This document shows, piece after piece, positions 32,161 through 42,984 of a stretch of DNA of 64,000 nt. The translations under genes and the position numbers were made by a program. The notes beneath the pieces were generated by a model. That model was not told where the DNA came from, made no database searches, and saw only the letters and a program-made list of their open reading frames with translations. Origin of the DNA: Chlorops oryzae (lineage: Eukaryota; Arthropoda; Insecta; Diptera; Chloropidae); assembly GCA_020466095.1 (NCBI GenBank), contig CM035807.1, forward strand, positions 52,852,752-52,916,751, in the 5' to 3' direction. Positions within the stretch are counted from its first letter, which is position 1. Every line of letters starts with the position of its first letter.

Positions 32161-34106
32161 GACAACTGACATCAGACGGCCGTCATATACAAGCAACTAT
32201 ATACATTGATGGCCACTTAGCGACGGCGGTAATCGATACCGGTGCGACCCGAAGTTTCATCCAGTCTTCCATGGCAGACCTACGCAAGCCGGAGAACTCA
32301 ACCCCTGCAAACGTCGCCGTGCGACTCGCAGACAAATCCCCGACTAGAGTGAGAGAGGCCCTGCAAGTTCGAGTCACGCTTAGCGACAGGACCACCCAGA
32401 TTAAAATTCTGGTCATGCCAGAGGCCATGGACGAAATAATTCTGGGAATGGACTTCCTCTCGGCGGTGGGTGCAACACTAGTGGTAGGAACTCAACGGTT
32501 GTGCTTAGAAACCAGACGTACCGTACCCATTGAACAACTTGGAAGAATGGAACTAAAAAGCAGCGCGGTAAAGGTGGAATCGGTCGAAGAATTCCTACAG
32601 TTCGAACTGGACCAGTTTAAGCAGTTGCCGAGTGTCTCGACGATAGCGACTCACAGAATTTTTATGAAGGACGAACAACCTCTGAAGCAACGGTATTATA
32701 CCTACAACCCCGCCAAACAAAAGATTATCAACGAAGAAATTGACGAACTACTCAACAAAGGCTGCATCGAACCATCGAAGAGTCCGTATAGTTCTCCCGT
32801 CGTCTTAGTACCGAAGAAGACTGGATCGTGGAGGCTCTGTATCGACTTCAGAAAGATAAATGCGCACTCAGTCCCAGACGCCTACCCACTCCCTCGGATA
32901 CAGCACATCCTCGATCGGCTGCGTAACGCGAAATTTATCTCAACACTGGATCTTAAAAACGGATACTGGCAGATTCCGATGGAGGCCGAAAGTAAAAAGT
33001 ATACGGCGTTTACCGTACGAGGTCGTGGCCTTTTCCAGTGGCGAGTCATGCCATTTGGGTTGCACTCAGCTCCCGCCACATTCCAAAGAGCATTGGATAC
33101 CGTCATCGGGCCAGAACTGGACTCCTTTGCGTTTGCCTACTTGGACGATATAGTCGTTATCGGTACATCGCTTGAAGACCATATGCGGAATCTCAAAGAA
33201 GTGTTCAGGCGCCTGCGTGAAGCCAATCTTCGCCTGAATATCGACAAATGCGCGTTCTTCCAGAAGGAGCTGAAGTATTTGGGGCACGTCGTCTGCGAGG
33301 AGGGTATCCATACGGATCCCGAAAAGGTGGAAGCCATTCGAGCACTCAGTCCACCGAAGAACGTCCGCGAGGTCCGGCAGTACTTAGGGATAGCTTCGTG
33401 GTATCGTCGCTTTGTACCGAACTTTTCAACCGTAGTACAACCGTTAACCACTTTGCTCAAAAAAGGTAAAAAGTGGCAGTGGTGCGTGGAGCAACAGCAG
33501 GCTTTTGAAACCCCGAAAACGAATCTCACTGAGGCTCCAGTGCTGACCTGCCCCAATTTTGAGGAAAAGTTTTATCTACAGACGGATGCGAGCGATTATG
33601 GATTAGGCGCTGTGCTAACGCAATTTCCCGGAGGACAAGAGAAGGTCATCGCTTACGCCAGCCGCGGCCTCAACCCAGCAGAAAGGAACTATTCTCCCAC
33701 GGAAAAGGAATGCCTGGCGATTGTCTAGGCGATCAGGAAGATGAGGGCCTATCTAGAAGGCTATCATTTCGTTGTTATCACCGACCACCTCGCTTTGAAA
33801 TGGCTAAACTCCATCGAAAGTCCGTCTGGCCGAATCGCAAGGTGGGCCCTCGAACTGCAGCAATACCAGTTTGAGGTGCAGTATCGAAAAGGTAGGCTTA
33901 ATGTCGTGGCTGACACACTTTCGCGCCAACCACTCGAATTCCTTGGCTCTACGACTAGGGAAGACGTCCAAGACTGCCCTTGGATACAGCGGCAGAAGGA
34001 GAGGGTACAAAACTACCCCGAGAAGTACCCCGAATATTGTGTCGTAGAAGAAAACTTGTACCGACGTGAACCGACGCTGGAAGACAAGGGGACAACGTCT
34101 CCGTGA
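32154..34106 (+). pseudogene. Gypsy-2 protease, reverse transcriptase and RNase H (stops)
   Basis: Retropepsin 'AVIDTGATRSFI' near 32230 precedes RT with 'SPYSSPVVLVPKKTGS', 'LCIDFRKINAHSV', 'STLDLKNGYWQIPM', 'WRVMPFGLHSAPATFQR' and the catalytic 'FAYLDDIVVIG' (YLDD). RNase H has 'QTDASDYGLGAVL', 'NYSPTEKECLAI', 'VITDHLALKWL' and 'VVADTLSRQ'. A TAG at 33726-33728 falls where the family usually has Trp after 'CLAIV', and a TGA at 34104-34106 also lies in conserved sequence. Catalytic residues are otherwise retained, so decay is recent. Confidence 0.9.
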
Positions 34107-34139
34107 AAATTTTGCGTTCCAGAACCTCAGAGGGCACGC

Positions 34140-35117
34140 GTGCTCCGGGAAAATCATGACGATGCGACCGCGGGACATCTAGGCATACAGAAAACCATAG
34201 CTAGGATCCGGATGCATTACTATTGGCCGGGTATGTACCGCGACATTCGACGATACGTACGATGTTGTCAAAGCTGCCAACGTTACAAACCAAGCCAACA
34301 AGCTCCGTCGGGGAAGATGCACACGATCCAGTCGGAAGGCCCATGGGATGTAGTGAGCGCGGACTTCATTGGCCCGTTACCACGTTCACGCAAAGGCCAC
34401 AACATACTTCTCGTGTTTTGCGACAAGTTCACGAAATGGACGGAGCTGGTACCGCTGAGAAGGGCAACCTCCGAAACGCTCATACAGGCGCTACGTGACC
34501 GGATCCTATCCCGCTTTGGAACTCCACGAATTTTCATCAGCGACAACGGGAAACAATTCGTGAGTAAGGTCTTTAGAGAGGTATTGCAGGCTTGGGGTAT
34601 TGAGCACCGTCTGACAGCGCCGTATACCCCGCAGGAGAACCCGACCGAGCGAACGAACCGTGTGGTGAAGACAATGATCTCTCAGCTCGCGGACAACGAT
34701 CAACAACAATGGGATGCTCATTTACCCGAAGTAATGCTAGCACTGAACAGCAGCGTGGCAAGCTCCACCGGGTATAGCCCCGCTTATCTATGTCAGGCAC
34801 GGGAATTGAGGCTCCCTAGAACCCTATTCGACGAAAAAGGGGTGGCAATCGACGAAACCCCCATGACTCCGGACGAACGCACTAGTCATCTGGCGGAGGT
34901 CTTTGGTGAAGTCAAAGACAACCTCGCAGCAGCGCAGCAAACACAGGCCAAACACTACGATCTAAGGCGAAGGGCCTGGAAACCACGTATTGGCGACCTG
35001 GTATTGGCCAAAGTACACCAGCTCTCGAACGCGGCAGAGCGGTTCAATGCAAAGCTTGGTCCCCGATATGAAGGACCTTACCGGGTGAAGACGTTCCCAT
35101 CACCAGTCATAGCTTAA
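34140..35117 (+). pseudogene. Gypsy-2 integrase
   Basis: Same frame as RT-RNase H. The HHCC domain is at residues 6, 13, 43 and 46 of the open stretch, with the catalytic core D75 ('SADFIGPLP'), D135 ('FISDNGKQF') and E170 ('PQENPTERTNR'). The C-terminal domain has 'LGPRYEGPYRVKTF'. It ends at a TAA at 35115-35117, after which the frame stays open for about 30 more codons ('TKTRRAHIGELKAY'), so this stop is probably premature. Joins element cDNA to the chromosome. Confidence 0.88.
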
Positions 35118-35348
35118 CTTCAATTGGAAGGATCCACCAAGACCCGAAGGGCACACATCGGTGAACTTAAGGCGTACCACGGTGTACCCGATAACCTTGG
35201 CGAGAATTTAAAGGCTTAAGCTTTCGCATGCATTCCCTCGGAAATAAATATCTCTTATGTGTCATGTCATGTTGTCGTAGTCTAGAAATTTGTACCATTT
35301 CGTACCGCTGTTGCACCGAGCTGATTATGTCTCCTTTTATAGACCCAG

Positions 35349-36250
35349 ATGCCGCGGCGACCACGCTCTGAACCGGACAAGCAGGCTGATAGGGGAAGGC
35401 CCCCGAAGAACACACGCATTGATCCCGAGGTCATCATAATCTCGGACGCTAGCTCAGAGTCGAGCGAAAGCAGCGGTGAAGCCTTTCTACGCCGCATTTC
35501 GGTGTCTGCGTCACCTCGACTTGAACAAGGGTCGGACCAAGAGGCGGTGGAATGTTTTGGGTCATCGGGCGAGAGCTCGACCTACGAAGAGATCTCACTA
35601 TCCGGCGAATCTAGTGACACAACAGTCGTGGAGCAATAAGTGACCCCGAATACGTAGAGCCGGTCCGATTTGTGCTCCGAAAACAGAGCACGATTAACAC
35701 CGTCGTCCTAGACCGCACTCCAGACCAAATCGATCGGGCTGAAGTGAGTATCAGCCACACCTACACCCTCACCGACGAAGCGTGGACACCTTCTGACGGA
35801 TTCCCAACCGGCTCGAGCGCTCCAGTAGTGCCTTATTCCGCAAACCGGGTGCAAGAATGGGCGGACAACGTCGAAAACAGAGCCCCGTCGAAAGGGACTG
35901 ATAACGAAGCCTCCTCCTTAAGCCCAATCGATATGGACCTTTCGGAATGGGAGCAGGACCTGGAAGACACGGTCGACGATCTATTTGGGTCACCTGCAGA
36001 GATCGAGTCCTTTTTGGACCAATTCTGGGCAGATCCGGAAAACCGCGTGGCCGAGACAACCCCGAGCACGCCAGACACTCCAGAGTTGGATCTAGACCAC
36101 GTGCCACAACCGATCCGCGACGAATTCCGGAAGATCCAGTCGCGCTGGACGCCCGGACAAAGAATCCGATGTCCACGTCGGATGGGTGATGAGCGTTATT
36201 TCCTTACCATCTCCGCCCAGGGCAAGGTCAAAATAAGTCGCGCAAAGTAA
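35349..36250 (+). pseudogene. Gypsy-2 ORF3: uncharacterised acidic protein downstream of integrase
   Basis: Two open parts: 35349-35639 (96 residues; 'RGRPPKNTRIDPEVIII', Ser/Glu-rich) and 35672-36250 (192 residues; 'MDLSEWEQDLEDTVDDLF', ending 'RYFLTISAQGKVKISRAK'). The second frame is open through the first one's stop, so a one-base frameshift near 35636 probably splits a single ORF of about 300 codons. It lacks a signal peptide, transmembrane segment or furin site, so it is not an env. It is acidic, with a basic C-terminal tail. A related C-terminus occurs at about 60.0 kb. Function unknown. Confidence 0.6.
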
Positions 36251-36258
36251 AGGGGGGG
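36245..36258 (+). promoter_or_regulatory. Gypsy-2 polypurine tract
   Basis: AAGTAAAGGGGGGG ends immediately before the 3' LTR start at 36259 and overlaps the ORF3 stop. It would prime plus-strand DNA synthesis. Confidence 0.85.
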
Positions 36259-37806
36259 TGTGATAACTCACATATTATTGATTAACGCGGGGTTGCAGTT
36301 TTTCGTTTAATTATGTTTTTCCTTGGTTTAATAAATGTTTAACCTCTAAAATGTGAAATCGTGTGGACGACGACAATGCACCGTGTGACACACCCCTAAA
36401 ATGTGCAATCGTGTGGACGTCGACAATGCACCGTGTGACGCACCTCTAAAATACGCCAGGCAAAGTGATCGATATCAGCTGAAGGAATTATCGGACAATA
36501 CATCGTGCTAAGGAACTCATCGCTAGCTCGAAAAAGAGGATAAAGGCGCGAGCCGCACAGAAATCGCTCTTTTCCCAGTGATCTCCACGAAGTGAACATC
36601 GCCAGAAGGAAGACGCAACATTCGCATCTAACGAGAAGTTTGAGTCCACGTGTTGAAGATAGCAACGCCAACCGATAAGACATTTCGGAACGTTTTGAAA
36701 CGTATGTAAGTATACTTGGTACACAGTATACGTGGGTAAGCATTTCGCCGAAACGTAAATAGTGACGATCGTAGTTAGTGGTTGTGTCTGAAGGGGAATA
36801 GTGTTGAAATTGTCGTGCGTAACTCAGTGAGCGTGTACGGGTGGAGTAAGCGTTTGTACCTGTTCCACACATCCACGTTTCCCTGTCGTTGCCGTGACCC
36901 ATTGCCTACGCACGTGTGGATTAAGCGTTTGTACCTGTTCCACGCGCGCATGCGTCAACTCTCTCGACGGACATTTCACGGACATTTATTCTTCATACGA
37001 GTGCATTCTAGGTCGGACGAACGTACGGCGGTTCGAGTACGGTTGGAATTGTCGTGCGTAACTCAGTGAGCGTGTACGTGTGGAGTAAGCGTTTGTACCT
37101 GTTCCACACATCCACGCTTCCCTGTCGTTGCCGTGACCCATTGCCTACGCACGTGTGGATAAAGCGTTTGTACCTGTTCCACGCGTGCATGCGTCAACTT
37201 TCTCGACGGACATTTCACGGACATTTATTCTTCATACGAGTGCATTCTAGTTCGGACGAACGTACGGCCGTTCGAGTACGGTTGGAATTGTCGTGCGTAA
37301 CTCAGTGAGCGTGTCCGTGTGGATTAAGTGTTTGTACCTGTTCCGCACGTCCACGCGTCAGTGACGCTGCCGTGACTCTTTGCTCACGCACGTGCGGATT
37401 AAGCGTTCGTACCTGTTCTACGCGTGCGTGCGTCAAATTCTGGGCAGACATTCGGTCGAGGTTAAACTCTAATAATACGGTGGAGTTCTGGAGGGACCTT
37501 AGGCGGTAGTTTATACCGACACCTCGCTACACACTGAGACGACGTCGTTGCGCCGTAGACCTACGCTGAGAGAACATCATCATCGCTGGAGCCCAACACC
37601 TGCACTAAGCGAGGGCAGTAATACACCTATTTGATTGTATTTTATTTTGGGGCGGCCTTAAAGAAGCCGGTCCCTCTCTTTTAATAAACATCTTTTCTTA
37701 CACGTCTAGTTTGTGTGTCTCCTTCAAATAAAAATTTTTGTAAGGGACTGGAGTCTGGTTACTCGACTGAGTAAATACCCCGGCTACCAAAAAAGAGTTC
37801 ATTACA
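36259..37806 (+). repeat. Gypsy-2 3' LTR
   Basis: 1,548 bp, TGTGATAACTCACA to GTTCATTACA. It has two, not three, of the 54-bp units and an extra ATTAACGCGGG-type insertion near its start. Its last 213 bp (37594-37806) open the 10.4-kb duplication and recur at 48012-48225. Confidence 0.9.
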
Positions 37807-38813
37807 AAGTCTTGATGCCCATACCAAAAGTCGGACTTTATTCAAATTAAGAAGGATGGAAAAAACCCCTGGCATTGCTGTATTCCGAATAAAACGTGAA
37901 ATTATATTAAGTGGTTTTAATAAGGCATACAATAGTCACCTTGCAACTGGTTCTTAAAAAAATTTTTTTTGGAGGCCCGAAATGGACCTTAATATACCAA
38001 GCACTTAGAAACAATGAGAAATAAGGCTTTTCACTGCAATTGGCAGCAAGTTAACAACATTATTATCGATAATGCATTGAACCTGCACTTGAATATACAA
38101 CTTTGAGTTTTAAAAATATTATTTTACATAAGAAGAGCTGAGAAGAGTATTTATTTAAATTTTTGATCTCAAACAATATTTACAATGAAATCAGATAACA
38201 ATTTTATCATTTTCTTTAATTGTTCGCACGTTTTTGAGAGCAATCAGAATTCGGCCTTATTAAGACATGGGGTTCCAAATATGGCAAAAAAAGGAAAATT
38301 TATAAAAAGTCTCAACTGAATACATTTTAACACTTTTTTGTACTTTTTTTACATTTTCGGATAAAGAAGGTTAAATAAAAGTAATTAAGATCCAAACTCT
38401 TTCTAAGTTTAACCAATTTCCGACTTTCCAACGTCTTTAACACGCCTTTGTTAATAGCCCTATAGTTTTAAAGATTCACATTTCCCCCTTTTTGCCTTAT
38501 CACCAAAAATGGGGAAATTTCCATTATCTAGCAGCACTTTAATTGATGAAACCGTTTTTCCGATACGAATTGACAAAGAAATAAAAAATATGGTGCGTAA
38601 AAAGACAAATGACGAACAAAACCTGGACACCATTCTTTTAAGATTCAATAAACTAAAAAATCGCAAAGAGCAATTATATTAAATATGATTGAATATCATT
38701 GTTTTTTCGATTGTCATTTATTTTTTCTCCTTTTATTAATTTTTTTCATGGGGAAAAACAAAAATGCGTGGGGGGAAAAGCCCCCTCTTGCCCCTGTGGT
38801 TGCTACGGCACTG

Positions 38814-39930
38814 GTTACCGGTGGGTTTGGTAGAAACACTGAGCACAAGTGTTGAGCAAAGACGGATGCTATTTCCTCATCACTTATTGCCCAATATCCT
38901 CTTGAATCCCTTAAGGGAGATTCATGTTCTTTGGGTGAATTTTTTATTTTTAAGGCTCGCCATAAAGACTCCTTTGTCGTGCTATTAGGTGCAAGATTTG
39001 AAATGAAATTATTATTTTTCCTGTCTTGGTCTGTTTGAAGAGCGATTTTAAGTTGCTTTGAAGCTGTATTGAGTCAAGCTTTACTGTCAGGGGACCACTC
39101 CCTTCGCAATCTACGTTTTTCTCGCAATTATCTTTCAATATGACTATAAGTATGTTGAATATTTCTAACGGCAGGCTCAAAGGTTTTAGGGGTGTGATGC
39201 TCCGCCGCTGAAAATAATATTGAATTCAGGGTTGCAGCCGCTTCATTGATTTGACTTTCATTACATATTGCATAATCGGAATGTATTTGTGTTGCAACGT
39301 ACTTTTTATAACTAACCCAATTCGTTTTTGAAGTGGTCAGTCTAAAAGGGGGACGTGTTGTTCTTATGTTTTCTGAAATTTCAATTAGTAGAGGACAATG
39401 ATCTGAAGACATTTCGTAGCAAATCGACGTCGCAGTACGCGAATTATCAAAGCCTCTTGTAATGGCAAAATCTATGATGTCTGGTATTTCATTTCGATCT
39501 GTTGGCCAATACGTGAGATGTCCGGGCGAAATAAACCCTAGAGTACTGGAGTTATTTATCAGTGTGTTGTATAATTGTCTACCCCTTGGAGAGATCAGAC
39601 GAGAGCCTCAATGGGTGTGTTTTGCATTATAATCACCTGGTGCTAAAAATTTATTTCCAAGGTGTTGAAAAATTCATTAAAGTGATTTTTGCTGACTGAG
39701 AATCGTGGAGGGCAATATATTGCTGACAAAATGAAATTTGCACCACAACTTTGAATAGAAACTGAAGTCGCTTGGAAGTAATTTTTTGCGAAATGTTTAA
39801 TTCTATTACGAATCAATATACCCGTTCCTCCATGTGCTTTCCCATCAGGGTGGTTTTTTTTGTAAACTTTATAGCCTGATCACGAAAAATTATTTTTATC
39901 TGTTAGAGTTAGGAGTGCACGATCCCTTTT
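38814..39930 (-). pseudogene. Jockey-1 ORF2, endonuclease and RT N-terminus (5' truncated)
   Basis: Upstream half of Jockey-1 beyond the hAT. The minus strand reads endonuclease motifs 'NHPDGKAHGGTGIL', 'LSAIYCPPRFSV', 'APGDYNAKH' and 'MSSDHCPLLIEIS' (39960-39370), then the linker 'RLTTSKTNWVSYKKYV' (39412-39128) and 'DEEIASVFAQHL' entering RT. Stops occur in the EN core. The AP-like endonuclease would nick the target. The 5' end stops abruptly near 39930, where Gypsy-3 sequence begins. Confidence 0.8.
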
Positions 39931-40344
39931 GTATCTTTTTACGCAGTGTTTTTTCATATAGTGGTTTTAAGTCTCGTTGAGTTATTGACTCGAATACTAC
40001 GTCTTTCTTAGAAAGAGATTGTAAGATTGTACGATTAGTGGAATTATAAGTGAGGATTTTAATAACTTTTTTTTATAAACTTTCTATAGTAATTACAAAA
40101 TGCAACAGTTCTTCTTACTTCATCTGAATATTTTGGTGTAAGAAAGTCTTTTAGTACCTTGCATTTTTCTGGGTCACCATTATCTGTAATTTTATGACCT
40201 AAAAATATCACTTCAATTTTCAGAAAGTCACATTTGGGTGCATTTTATTTTAAATTGTACTAATGTAGTCTTTGAAAAACGCGTTCAAGGTTTGAATAAT
40301 GCTCTGAGATTTTCTTCCCGAAGACTATGATGTCATCTATATAT

Positions 40345-41361
40345 GGGGCATTTCACGTCAAGTGTACCCGCTCAAAAAACTTCATACCTGGGATTTCGAT
40401 GAAACTTGGTGCAAATGTTGCGCTATGAGAGTACATGAATTGTGCAAAAGGAGGAGGATAAATATTGACCGGGTGCCTAGATACAGGGTGTTAAACTTTC
40501 GGTCCTTTTTGTATTCAAAAAAATCTACGTCTCGCTAATTAGCAAATGAACAAAATAAGATAAAAGATTTTTATAAATTTTTGTCTGCTCTTTCTGAAAA
40601 AAAATATTACAATTCCCAGAAATTATTATTGATGCACAAACAAAACGGTTTTTATTTTTATAAGCAATTTTTCGCCGAATGCGACATTTTTGATATTTTT
40701 TAAAATAATTTTAAACGAAAGCTGAGCTTTTTTTCTATAAAATGACATGTTAAACAGGATGGGATCTCCAAAACTAACGACTCAATGGTGGTGTAGAACC
40801 CAGCGCAACCCACGCGCCAAGCACGCAGAAGCCGCTATTATCAACTTGAGAAGTTCAGTAGCCACAGTTGAAAAGCGGCTTCTGCGGGCTTGGCGCGTGG
40901 GTCGCGCTGGGTTCTACACCTCCATTGAGTCGTTAGCTTTAGAGATCCCATCCTGTTTAAGATGTCATTTTATAGAAAAAAAGCTCAGCTTTCGTTTAAA
41001 ATTATTTCAAAAAATATCAAAAATGTCGCATTCGGCGATAAGCTTATAAAAATAAAAACCGTTTTTTTGTGCATCAATAATAATTTCTGGGAGTTGTAAT
41101 AATTTGTTTCGGAAAGAGCAGACAAAAATCTATAAAAATCCTTTATCAAATTTTTTTCATTTGCCAATTTGCGAGACGTAGAAATTTTTGAATAGAAAAA
41201 GGACCGAAAGTAAAACACCCTGTATCTAGGCACCCGGTCAATATTTCCCCTCCTCCTATTGCACAATTCATGTACTCTTATAGCGCAACATTTCCACTAA
41301 GTTTCATCGAAATCCCAGGTATAAAGTTTTTTGAGCGGGTACACTTGACGTGAAATGCCCC
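40345..41361. mobile_element. 1,017-bp near-perfect palindromic element, copy 1
   Basis: Left arm 40345-40836 and right arm 40874-41361 are inverted copies differing by few bases and short indels, around a 37-bp centre (40837-40873). Ends are GGGGCATTTCACGTCAAGTG and its complement. It interrupts the Gypsy-3 RT between 'CLIY' and the YIDD codons; flanking sequence is an AT run (ATATAT on each side), so target duplication length is ambiguous (2-6 bp). No coding sequence. It is a foldback-like non-autonomous transposon. Confidence 0.88.
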
Positions 41362-41639
41362 ATATATTAAGCATATAGTATCTAAACCAGAGAGCGCTAT
41401 TGTTAACATTCTTTGAAAACTGTTTGATGCTAATTTCAATCCGAACGACATGTCCAATGTAGAGAAATATTTAGGACCTTCTAGTTTATCGAGAACATCT
41501 TCCAATCTTGAAATGGGAAATTTGTTATCAACCAGTTTTTTATTTAGCTGGCAAAGATCAACTACTAATCGCCATTTCATTTTCTTGTCCTGAGTCTTTT
41601 TTTGGTACTATTAATAAAGGTGAATTATAAGGGCTAGTA

Positions 41640-42932
41640 ACAGGTTGGCTGATAAGTCCCCGGTCTAACAAAGAAAAACACATTTTTTTGTCAAAATTCG
41701 TTTTTATTATTCAACATAGTTCCCTTCAAGAGCGATACAACGATTATAACGACCTTCCAATTTTTTGATACCATTTTGGTAGTACTCCTTCGGTTTTGCC
41801 TCAAAATAGGCCTCAGTTTCGGCGATCACCTCTTCATTGCAGCCAAATTTTTTCCCTGCGAGCATCCTTTTGAGGTCTGAGAACAAGAAAAAGTCGCTGG
41901 GGGCCAGATCTGGAGAATACGGTGGGTGGGGAAGCAACTCGAAGCCTAATTCATGAATTTTTGCCATCGTTTTCAATGACTTGTGGCACGGTGCGTTGTC
42001 TTGGTGGAACAACACTTTTTTCTTCTTCATATGGGGCCGTTTTGCCGCAATTTCTACCTTCAAACTCTCCAAAAACGACATATAATAGTCACTGTTGATG
42101 GTTTTTCTCTTCTCAAGATAATCGATAAAAATTATTCCATGCCCATCCCAAAAAACAGAGGCCATTACTTTGCCAGCGTACCTTTGAGTCTTTCCACGCT
42201 TCGGAGACGGTTCACCGATCGCTATCCACTCAGCCGACTGTCGATTGGACTCAGGAGTGTAGTGATAGAGCCATGTTTCATCCATTGTCACATATCGACG
42301 CAAAAACTCGGGTGTATTGCGAGTTAACAGCTGCAAACACCGCTCAGAATCATCAACACGTTGTTGTTTTTGGTCAAATGTGAGCTCGCGCGGCACCCAT
42401 TTGTCACAGAGCTTTTTCATATCCAAATATTGATGAATGATATGACCAACACTTTCCTTTGATATCTTTAAGGCCTCTGCTATCTCGATCAACTTCATTT
42501 TACGGTCATTCAAAATCATTTTGTGAATTTTATTGATGTTTTCGTCGGTAACCACCTCTTTCGGGCGTCCACTGCGTTTACCGTCCTCCGTGCTCATTTC
42601 ACCACGCTTGAATTTTGCATACCAATCAATTATTGTTGATTTTTCTGGGGCAGAGTCCGGAAACTCATTATCAAGCCAAGTTTTTGCTTCCACTGTATTT
42701 TTTCCCTTCAGAAAACAGTATTTTATCAAAACGCGAAATTCCTTTTTTTCCATTTTTTTCACAATAACAAAAGTTGCTTCACAAAAGACGCTCTATCTCA
42801 CAAACTAATTGACTTACAGACGTCAAATTTTGACAGGAATCATTTGAAGGTTGCCACTATATAAAAATAATATGCATTTAATACTAGCGACGCTATCTAT
42901 GTGTCAGACCGGGGACTTATCAGCCAACCTGT
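41640..42932 (-). mobile_element. Himar-like mariner (irritans subfamily), intact copy
   Basis: 1,293 bp with inverted ends ACAGGTTGGCTGATAAGTCC and flanking TA (41638-41639, 42933-42934). The ends match the Himar1 type as I recall it. It carries a complete transposase and sits in the Gypsy-3 RT remnant. Confidence 0.93.
41707..42753 (-). CDS. Himar-like mariner transposase (apparently intact)
   Basis: Reads 348 codons from MEKKEFRVLIKYC to the stop; an alternative upstream Met adds three residues (42762). The Himar1-class start is chosen because it aligns with family length. The N-terminal helix-turn-helix ('STIIDWYAKFKRGE', 'GKRSGRPKEVVTDEN') is followed by the linker 'KWVPRELTFDQKQ' and the DD34D catalytic core: 'VTMDETWLYHY', 'LFHQDNAPCHK' and 'PPYSPDLAPSDFFLF'. 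No stop or frameshift. It excises and inserts the element at TA dinucleotides. Substitutions relative to Himar1 are visible but none at the catalytic Asp residues. Activity is not established. Confidence 0.93.
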   Translation of the reverse strand: MEKKEFRVLIKYCFLKGKNTVEAKTWLDNEFPDSAPEKSTIIDWYAKFKRGEMSTEDGKRSGRPKEVVTDENINKIHKMILNDRKMKLIEIAEALKISKESVGHIIHQYLDMKKLCDKWVPRELTFDQKQQRVDDSERCLQLLTRNTPEFLRRYVTMDETWLYHYTPESNRQSAEWIAIGEPSPKRGKTQRYAGKVMASVFWDGHGIIFIDYLEKRKTINSDYYMSFLESLKVEIAAKRPHMKKKKVLFHQDNAPCHKSLKTMAKIHELGFELLPHPPYSPDLAPSDFFLFSDLKRMLAGKKFGCNEEVIAETEAYFEAKPKEYYQNGIKKLEGRYNRCIALEGNYVE

Positions 42933-42984
42933 TATAATGTTCAATAATGCCTTTGCGTAGCAGTTCTTGAACCTGTTTATTGAT

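Larger units (their letters stand above)
29322..37806 (+). mobile_element. Gypsy-2: full-length Ty3/Gypsy retrotransposon with a third ORF
   Basis: An 8,485-bp element with LTRs 29322-30909 and 36259-37806, flanked by the 4-bp duplication AAGT (29318-29321, 37807-37810). It has a primer-binding site immediately after the 5' LTR, gag with zinc knuckles, protease-RT-RNase H, integrase, an extra ORF with no env features, and a clear polypurine tract before the 3' LTR. Coding frames have four in-frame stops, so it is inactive, but LTR similarity points to a recent insertion. It is on the opposite strand to most elements here. Confidence 0.93.
28732..38813. mobile_element. Non-autonomous hAT element containing Gypsy-2
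   Basis: Inverted termini CAGTGCCGTAGCAAC at 28732-28746 and 38799-38813, flanked by the exact 8-bp duplication GTTACCGG (28724-28731, 38814-38821). An 8-bp duplication and CAGTG ends are hallmarks of hAT transposons, and this end type is common with ZMYM1-like transposases, one of which lies at 45.5-47.2 kb. Without the inserted Gypsy-2 the element would be about 1.6 kb and encodes nothing recognisable. Short open frames at 28866-29090 and 38460-38666 are not supported. Confidence 0.88.
39931..42984 (-). pseudogene. Gypsy-3: Ty3/Gypsy RT fragment carrying two insertions
   Basis: Minus-strand pieces: 'INKQVQELLRKGIIEHY' (42984-42935), then after the Himar-like element 'TSPYNSPLLIVPKK' and 'KWRLVVDLCQLNKKLVDNKF', 'FSTLDM' fused to 'SFGLKLASNSFQRMLTIAL' (41638-41370), then after the palindrome 'YIDDIIVFGKK' (YIDD, about 40345) and 'VIFLGHKITDNG', 'RTVAFCNYYRKF' (to about 40080). 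About 35 residues of the palm before the PFGL block are deleted, and stops are present. It is a dead remnant, joined on its upstream side to BEL-2. Confidence 0.78.

Noticed and set aside
35769..36176. Minus-strand Arg/Pro-rich ORF opposite Gypsy-2 ORF3
   Set aside because: Low complexity shadow of the GC-rich plus-strand frame; no motif.
35349..36250. Gypsy-2 ORF3 as an envelope gene
   Set aside because: No signal peptide, transmembrane segment, cleavage site or Cys pattern; the sequence is acidic and soluble in character.
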